From JADJVL01 sp039812765 (lineage in GTDB: Bacteria > Acidobacteriota > Holophagae > Holophagales > Holophagaceae): 34,984 nucleotides of DNA. Made by a program: the position numbers and the translations under genes. The notes under the pieces were generated by a model that was not told the origin of the DNA, searched no databases, and worked only from the letters and a program-made list of their open reading frames with translations. Positions 30,494-34,984 of this stretch are shown here, one piece after another (position 1 is the stretch's first letter; each line of letters begins with the position of its first letter). The stretch is from contig JBDIBF010000027.1 in NCBI GenBank assembly GCA_039812765.1, positions 1 to 34,984 on the forward strand, read 5' to 3'.

Positions 30494-33418
30494 TCAGCGC
30501 AGGCTGAAGTAGGCCCGGCTGCCCCCTTCCTTCCGGGGCCGCTCGCCGCCGGTGGTCTCGAAGACCCGGGCGGCTTCCACCTTCCCCCCCTTCGCCAGGG
30601 CCTTCACGACGGCCTTGCCGCGCGCATCGGCGAGCTGCTGCAGGTCGCCGGGCAGGACCGTCAGGGTCCCGAGGAGGCGCTGCTCCATCTCCGCCGGTGG
30701 GGGCGGCGGCTGGGCGGCCTCCTGGGTCTTCTCCTTCAGGAGCGCGGGGGCCGGGAAGGCCGCCTGGTAGGCCTCCCGGATCCACCGCTCCCGCTCCTCC
30801 GGAGGCATGGCCAGGCTGTCCTCGTCCAGGTCCGGCTGGCGCGCCCGCAGGGCCCGGGCCTTGGCCTGCCGCAGGAGCCGGTCGAGGGCCGCCTTCTTCA
30901 GCGCGGCGCCGTCGGAGGCCGGGTCCGCCGTGGCCTCCACCTCGAGGGCGAGGTCCGGCCGCTCCACCATGGACGTCTCCAGCACGCCGACGGTGCGGAG
31001 CGCGGCCTCGTCCAGCGCGGCGCTGCCGGGGGCGAAGGCCACGACGCTGAGGTCCCGGTCGCCCCCGCCGAAGAGCTTGCCCAGGAGGGTGAAGGGCGAG
31101 GCCACCAGCTTGCCCAGCACGTTGACGATGGCCTTCCAGACCAGTTTGCCGTAGCGGAAGTCCGGGTCGTCCAGGCTGCCCTCGATGGGCAGTTCGAGGT
31201 CCATCACGCCCTTGCGGTCCCGCAGCAGCGCCAGGCCCAGCCGCACCGGAAGCCGGGTCGCGTCCGGGCTCTCCACGCGGTCCCCGAGGAAGAACTGGTC
31301 CATGCGCACCTTGTCCTGCACCTCCAGCCGCCGTTGCCGTATGCGGATCCGGGCGTCGAGGTCGAGCTTTCCCTTCCGGATGGAGTAGCCGAGGAACTTC
31401 CCGGCGTAGGGGCTGAAGTCGCTCAGCTCCGCGCCGTGGATGGCCAGGCTCAGGTCCGTGTCCAGGTCGTGGCGCAGGGGCGTGGCGTGTCCCTGGATGC
31501 GCAGGGGTGCGAGGCCCCCGGCCAGGCCTTTGAGGTCCACGGCGCTCGCGGTCTCGGGCTCCGTGGACAGCCCCGTGTAGGTGCCTTCCAGGTCCGACAG
31601 GAAGAGCGCGGCGTTGGGCTCCAGGCTGCGGTCCACGTACGAGAGGCGGCCGCCTTGGATGCGGATGCTGGCGATGGCGATCCGGAAGGGCTGCCCGGCG
31701 GGAGGCGCGGGTGTCGGCGGCACGGCGGAGGCGAGGGCGCCGCCGGAGGGCGCCGGGGCCAGCTTCAGGGCCCGGGCCACGTTCGTGGTGCCGTCCGCCG
31801 CCACCACCAGGCGGTTCTCGGGCTCCGTCAGCTCCACGGAGCGGATCGACAGGCTCCGGGGCGAGGAGCGCACGTCCACGCCCTGGAGGCGGAAGCTCCG
31901 GTAGCGCAGGAAGGGCTCGCTCCGCGCCCCGTCCATGGCCTCGAAGCCGTCGAGGCGCAGGTCGCCCTGGTAGGCCGACTGGTCCGTGGGCCGGCCTTCG
32001 AAGACGCCCCGGAAGCGGCCTTCGAGGCCCAGCACGCCGCGGGTCAAGCGCACGTCCAGGGCGGGCTCCAGGTAGGGGTCGAAGGGCGCGAGGTCCAGGC
32101 CCGACGCCTTCACCTTGAGATCCAGGGCGGGTTTCAGCAGGGCGGCCGTGCCCTCCAGGCCCAGGCGCCCCCGGCCGTTGACCCGCGCCTCCAGGGCGAG
32201 GCGGGCCAGGGTGGCGGGCGCGAGATCGAAGCCGTCGAGGCTGAGGTTCACGCCGTCCAGGTCCAGCTTGACGGGTCGGGGAGTGGCCTGATCCCGGAAG
32301 CCCAGGCGGAAGTTCTGGAGCCGCAGCTCCTTCAGGGACAGCTTGAGGGGCGCGGCCTTCGGGTCCTCCGGCCGGGGCTTCGGCGTGAAGAGGCGGGCCA
32401 GGTCGACGGTCCCGTCTTTGTGGCGGACCACGTCCACGCGGCCGTCGGAGAGAACCACGGAGGCCAGGTCCACCGCGGGCGCCAGGAGGTCCACCGATCC
32501 CCGGACTTCCACGGAGGGCAGGGCCACGGGGACGGCGCCGGAGGCAGGGTCGCCGAACCGGAGGTCGCGGAGGGAGAGGGCGAGGTCCGTCAGCCCCGCG
32601 GCGTGCCGCCCCTCCGACCACTCGAAGCGGTAGGCGGCCCGGGCCGTGGCGAGCCCCTCCTTCAGGTCGAAGGCGACGCGGTCGTGGAAGTAGGGGTGGT
32701 ACCGGGGCAGCCGCACGTTCTCGAGGACCAGGGTCCCTTCGGACCGGAGGGGAGTCACCGAGAAGGCGCCGCTCCAGGCGAAGGATTCGCCGGCCTCCGT
32801 GCGCCCGGACAGGGCGTAGGGATTGCGCCGGTCGTAGGTGGTGTGGAAATCCTTCAGTTCGACGGTGAGGGGACCGAGGGTCGTGGCGAAGGGCTCGCCC
32901 TGGGACTGGTCGGCGAGGGTGAGGCGGGCGTCGGAGACCAGGAGGTGCTGGATGGCCACGTCCCTGGGGCGCTCCGGTGCGGCGGCCGCCGGGGCCTGGG
33001 ACGGGCCCTCGAGGCGCTCCAGGATGTCGCTGAAGTTGAGCCGGCCGCCCTTCGCGACGACCACGTTCCCGAAGGGCTTCCGCAGTTCGATGGCCTTGAA
33101 GTCGAGGGTGCGCGTGACCAGGCTGGAGGCCTGCACGTTGACATAGAGGCGCTCCCAGCCGAGGAAGGCGCTCCCGTCGCGGTCCTTCACCTCGAAGCCT
33201 TCCAGGGTCACCGAAAGGGTGAAGGGATTGGCGCGGGCCCGCTGAAGCTGGACCTCCCGGCCCAGGAGCTGGCCGAGCCTCGCGGGCAGCTTCGCCTCGA
33301 GGAGGGCGGGCACCGCGAAGAAGCCCAGCAGCGCGTAGGCCAGCAGCAGGCCGGCCGCCGCTAGGAGCCGGCGACGCCATCGGAGGAGGCCCGAGGTCAG
33401 CAGGGAGGCGAAGGTCAT
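30494..33418 (-). CDS. DUF748 (AsmA-like) envelope protein
   Basis: The 974-residue protein has an N-terminal membrane anchor at about 14-38 (LLAAAGLLLAYALLGFFAVPALL). A long beta-rich body of repeated strands follows, of the type found in AsmA/TamB-like proteins. The DUF748 core is clear around residues 690-790: SPYAGKFLGYSIRKGKLDLDARI, DQFFLGDRVESPDATRLPVRLGLALLRDRKGVMDLELPIEGSLDDPDFRYG. The C-terminal 170 residues contain VAFAPGSAALDEAALRTVGVLE, an OmpA-like pattern. AsmA-like proteins span the periplasm and several move phospholipids between membranes; that role is inferred here. ATG 33418 gives the anchor near the N-terminus; no strong ribosome site is seen. It is divergent from the DUF4197 gene. 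Confidence 0.88.
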   Translation of the reverse strand: MTFASLLTSGLLRWRRRLLAAAGLLLAYALLGFFAVPALLEAKLPARLGQLLGREVQLQRARANPFTLSVTLEGFEVKDRDGSAFLGWERLYVNVQASSLVTRTLDFKAIELRKPFGNVVVAKGGRLNFSDILERLEGPSQAPAAAAPERPRDVAIQHLLVSDARLTLADQSQGEPFATTLGPLTVELKDFHTTYDRRNPYALSGRTEAGESFAWSGAFSVTPLRSEGTLVLENVRLPRYHPYFHDRVAFDLKEGLATARAAYRFEWSEGRHAAGLTDLALSLRDLRFGDPASGAVPVALPSVEVRGSVDLLAPAVDLASVVLSDGRVDVVRHKDGTVDLARLFTPKPRPEDPKAAPLKLSLKELRLQNFRLGFRDQATPRPVKLDLDGVNLSLDGFDLAPATLARLALEARVNGRGRLGLEGTAALLKPALDLKVKASGLDLAPFDPYLEPALDVRLTRGVLGLEGRFRGVFEGRPTDQSAYQGDLRLDGFEAMDGARSEPFLRYRSFRLQGVDVRSSPRSLSIRSVELTEPENRLVVAADGTTNVARALKLAPAPSGGALASAVPPTPAPPAGQPFRIAIASIRIQGGRLSYVDRSLEPNAALFLSDLEGTYTGLSTEPETASAVDLKGLAGGLAPLRIQGHATPLRHDLDTDLSLAIHGAELSDFSPYAGKFLGYSIRKGKLDLDARIRIRQRRLEVQDKVRMDQFFLGDRVESPDATRLPVRLGLALLRDRKGVMDLELPIEGSLDDPDFRYGKLVWKAIVNVLGKLVASPFTLLGKLFGGGDRDLSVVAFAPGSAALDEAALRTVGVLETSMVERPDLALEVEATADPASDGAALKKAALDRLLRQAKARALRARQPDLDEDSLAMPPEERERWIREAYQAAFPAPALLKEKTQEAAQPPPPPAEMEQRLLGTLTVLPGDLQQLADARGKAVVKALAKGGKVEAARVFETTGGERPRKEGGSRAYFSLR

Positions 33419-33583
33419 GGTCGTGGGGGCTGGAGGAGAGATCCGCAGGCCAGGCAAGGAACCCGGCGGCGGTCCCGCTTCCGAAGCATAGGCGTTCACC
33501 CCCGGCCCAGGACGGAAAACCCCGGGGCCCACCCGTGTCCGGGATCATACTTCACCCCGAGCCATGCCTTCGGGAGGTGTCCC

Positions 33584-34264
33584 ATGATCCGCTCCGCCTT
33601 GCTGTCCGCCTGCGTCGTCTCGAGCTGCCTGGGGGCCCAGGACCTGGCCTCCCTCAGCGACAGCACCGCGGGGAAGGGGCTGAAGGAGGCGCTGGCAAAA
33701 GGTGCCGAGGTCGCGGTCGCCAAGCTCTCCGCCCAGGACGGATTCCTCGGCAACGACAGGGTGAAGATCCCGCTGCCGCCGACGCTGGCGAAGGCCGAGA
33801 AGCTCATGCGGAACCTCGGCATGGGACGCCAGGCCGACCAGCTCGTGACCACCATGAACCGCGCCGCGGAATCGGCGGTGGTCGAGGCCAAGCCCATCCT
33901 CCTGGATTCGATCAAACGGATGACCCTGGTGGACGCGAAGGCGATCCTCACGGGGCCCGAGGACAGCGCCACCCAGTACTTCCGGCGGACCAGCGGCGAA
34001 GCCATCGCCCTCAAGTTCAAGCCCAAGGTGTCCGGAGCGACCCGCAAGGTGAAGCTCGCCGAGGACTACGACCGTTTCGCCGGGAAGGCGGTCCAGTTCG
34101 GCCTGCTCGACAAGTCCGACGCGAACCTCGACGACTACGTGACCCGCAAGGCCGTGGACGGCCTGTTCCTGATGATGGCGGAGCAGGAGAAGGCCATCCG
34201 GGCCGACCCCATGGGCCAGACCAGCAAGCTGCTGAAAAGCGTCTTCGGCGCCTTGAAGCGCTGA
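33584..34264 (+). CDS. DUF4197 family exported protein
   Basis: The 226-residue protein has a signal peptide (MIRSALLSACVVSSCLGAQ) and the features of DUF4197: GLKEALAKGAEVAVAKLSAQDGFLGNDRVKIPLPPTL, MNRAAESAV and the later LLDKSDANLDDYVTRKAVDGLFLMMAEQEKAIR. It is mostly helical, and the function is unknown. GGGAGG lies six bases before ATG 33584. A strong hairpin follows at 34294-34326. It is probably monocistronic. Confidence 0.92.
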   Translation: MIRSALLSACVVSSCLGAQDLASLSDSTAGKGLKEALAKGAEVAVAKLSAQDGFLGNDRVKIPLPPTLAKAEKLMRNLGMGRQADQLVTTMNRAAESAVVEAKPILLDSIKRMTLVDAKAILTGPEDSATQYFRRTSGEAIALKFKPKVSGATRKVKLAEDYDRFAGKAVQFGLLDKSDANLDDYVTRKAVDGLFLMMAEQEKAIRADPMGQTSKLLKSVFGALKR

Positions 34265-34293
34265 ACCGGGGCCGGGTCCGGCCCCAACGCTCG

Positions 34294-34326
34294 AAGCGGC
34301 GGGTGGGAAGGATCCCCCCGCCGCTT
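34294..34326 (+). terminator. Hairpin terminator after the DUF4197 gene
   Basis: AAGCGGCGGG (34294-34303) and CCCGCCGCTT (34317-34326) form a 10-bp stem around 13 bases, followed by CTGTCT. It lies between the plus-strand DUF4197 gene and the minus-strand tRNA and may act for both. A second palindrome, GGGGCCGG-gt-CCGGCCCC, lies just before it (34268-34285). Confidence 0.6.
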
Positions 34327-34331
34327 CTGTC

Positions 34332-34406
34332 TGGAGCCGGCGGAGGGATTTGAACCCCCGACCTGCTGATTACGAATCAGCTGCTCTACCCCTGAGCTAC
34401 GCCGGC
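34332..34406 (-). tRNA. tRNA-Thr (anticodon CGT), CCA encoded
   Basis: Cloverleaf read on the minus strand: acceptor GCCGGCG pairs with CGCCGGC; D arm GCTC-AGGGGTA-GAGC; anticodon stem GCTGA/TCAGC with loop TTCGTAA, anticodon CGT, reading ACG (Thr); T arm GGGGG-TTCAAAT-CCCTC with one G-T pair. The discriminator is T and CCA is encoded (34332-34334). ACG should be a frequent codon at this GC content. Confidence 0.96.
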
Positions 34407-34473
34407 ACGAAGGGAGATTCTCCCAGGAGGTGGGCGCGGGGGCAAGTCTGAATGCGCGGGGGCGCGGGTCCGC

Positions 34474-34665
34474 TCAGGCTTCCGGGGCCTCGGCCTCGGC
34501 CTCGGTCCCGGTCTCGCCGGCGGTGCCCTCTTCGCCGTCGACCATATCCTCCCCTTCGACGCCCTTGGCTTTCGCCTCGAGCTTCTTCTGCCGCTTCTCT
34601 TCCTTCGCCTGCTTCTTGGCGAGGTCCCGCTGGCGTTTGGCGAAGGCGTAGTTGGGTTTGGCCAT
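34474..34665 (-). CDS. Small highly charged conserved protein
   Basis: A 63-residue protein: MAKPNYAFAKRQRDLAKKQAKEEKRQKKLEAKAKG followed by an acidic Glu/Gly/Ala tail. The N-terminal half matches a small conserved protein seen in many proteobacteria (MAKPNY-F-KRQRE-AKK). The basic half may form one helix and could bind nucleic acid; the function is not known. AGGAT lies a few bases before ATG 34665. It follows arfB on the same strand by 17 bases, so the two are likely co-transcribed. Confidence 0.75.
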   Translation of the reverse strand: MAKPNYAFAKRQRDLAKKQAKEEKRQKKLEAKAKGVEGEDMVDGEEGTAGETGTEAEAEAPEA

Positions 34666-34682
34666 GACTGATCCTAGCGCGA

Positions 34683-34984
34683 TCAGTCCCAGGCGCCGCG
34701 TCGGGCCTTCTTCTTCTCGCCTTCGCGCTTCTTGCCCTCCACCCGGCGGACCTGGCTGGCCCGGGTGGGCCGGGTCTTCGTCCTGGGCTTCGGGGCCTCG
34801 AGGGACTTCAGGACGATGGTGGCGGCCTTGGCGCGGGCGTCCTCCAGGTTCTTGGGCTGGTCCCGGGTGCGGTCACTGGTGAGGAGCCAGGCTCCGTCGG
34901 CGGCGCGCTGGTTGCGGATGAGGTGCACGAGGCGGGCGCGGGCGTCTTCGCCCAGGCCCTCGATGCGGGAGACATCGATGCGCA
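34683..34984 (-). CDS. arfB: Alternative ribosome rescue factor ArfB, 5' end outside window
   Basis: One hundred codons of the C-terminal part are visible. Features are ARARLVHLIRNQRAADGAWLLTSDRTRDQPKNLEDARAKA and the basic tail TRPTRASQVRRVEGKKREGEKKKARR. In ArfB (YaeJ) the tail enters the empty mRNA channel of stalled ribosomes while the N-terminal GGQ motif hydrolyses peptidyl-tRNA; the GGQ part lies beyond the right edge. The tail pattern (TRPTRAS, RR-EGKK) separates it from release factors 1 and 2. The start is not visible. Confidence 0.88.
   Translation of the reverse strand, partial: RIDVSRIEGLGEDARARLVHLIRNQRAADGAWLLTSDRTRDQPKNLEDARAKAATIVLKSLEAPKPRTKTRPTRASQVRRVEGKKREGEKKKARRGAWD

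Noticed and set aside
31334..33364. Plus-strand open frame of 676 codons opposite the DUF748 gene
   Set aside because: Same cause: GC3-rich antisense frame with no recognisable features.

Overview
The window is about 35 kb of very GC-rich (roughly 70%) bacterial chromosome. It is densely coded, and most genes lie on the minus strand in long runs joined by ATGA overlaps. The gene set is that of a Gram-negative, outer-membrane-bearing organism: LpxC, an RlpA-type protein, a DUF748/AsmA-like protein, exported prolyl oligopeptidases and a class II (B12-dependent) ribonucleotide reductase. My best guess is an Acidobacteriota of the Holophaga/Geothrix type. That is inferred from gene content, codon use and protein style, not from a marker gene.

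Left part (1-9118): a truncated exported R/E/Q-rich protein; an exported metal-dependent amidohydrolase; an AT-richer island (about 2010-2700) with a lone HEPN-motif protein; nrdJ; a stretch of about 770 bp upstream of the nrdJ promoter with no gene but with two direct repeats, a 20-bp-armed hairpin and a hexanucleotide tandem array; a DUF2400/TIGR02757 protein that looks like a divergent HhH-GPD glycosylase with a C-terminal four-cysteine cluster; a small Lys-rich protein; a heptanucleotide array; and a small protein of a conserved unknown family. The nrdJ promoter can be read directly: a TTGACA -35 box, a 17-bp spacer filled by a palindrome that fits the NrdR box, and a -10 box.

Middle part (9175-19743): a complete histidine operon on the minus strand, in transcription order hisD, hisC-HAD, hisB, hisH, hisA, hisF, hisIE, hisZ, hisG. 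HisG is the short form and is paired with HisZ. HisB lacks the phosphatase half known from enterics. The missing histidinol-phosphatase is almost certainly the HAD domain fused to the C-terminus of HisC, so one polypeptide would make histidinol-phosphate and then dephosphorylate it. Upstream on the same strand lie lpxC, ispD and an RlpA-like DPBB-SPOR protein.

Right part (20035-34984): a DUF4388 protein with a membrane segment and a SPOR-like tail, tyrS, three coupled paralogous small membrane proteins, and a PIN-PhoH ATPase, all on the minus strand. On the plus strand are two tandem S9A prolyl oligopeptidases of periplasmic type. Then come a DUF748 protein (minus), a divergent DUF4197 protein (plus), a tRNA-Thr(CGT) with encoded CCA, a small charged conserved protein and the 3' part of arfB (all minus). 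I see no prophage, insertion sequence, CRISPR array or rRNA. The most interesting items are the HisC-HAD fusion, the NrdR-type promoter and structured leader of nrdJ, the glycosylase-like DUF2400 protein, the lone HEPN gene on a low-GC island, and the three-gene membrane protein family.
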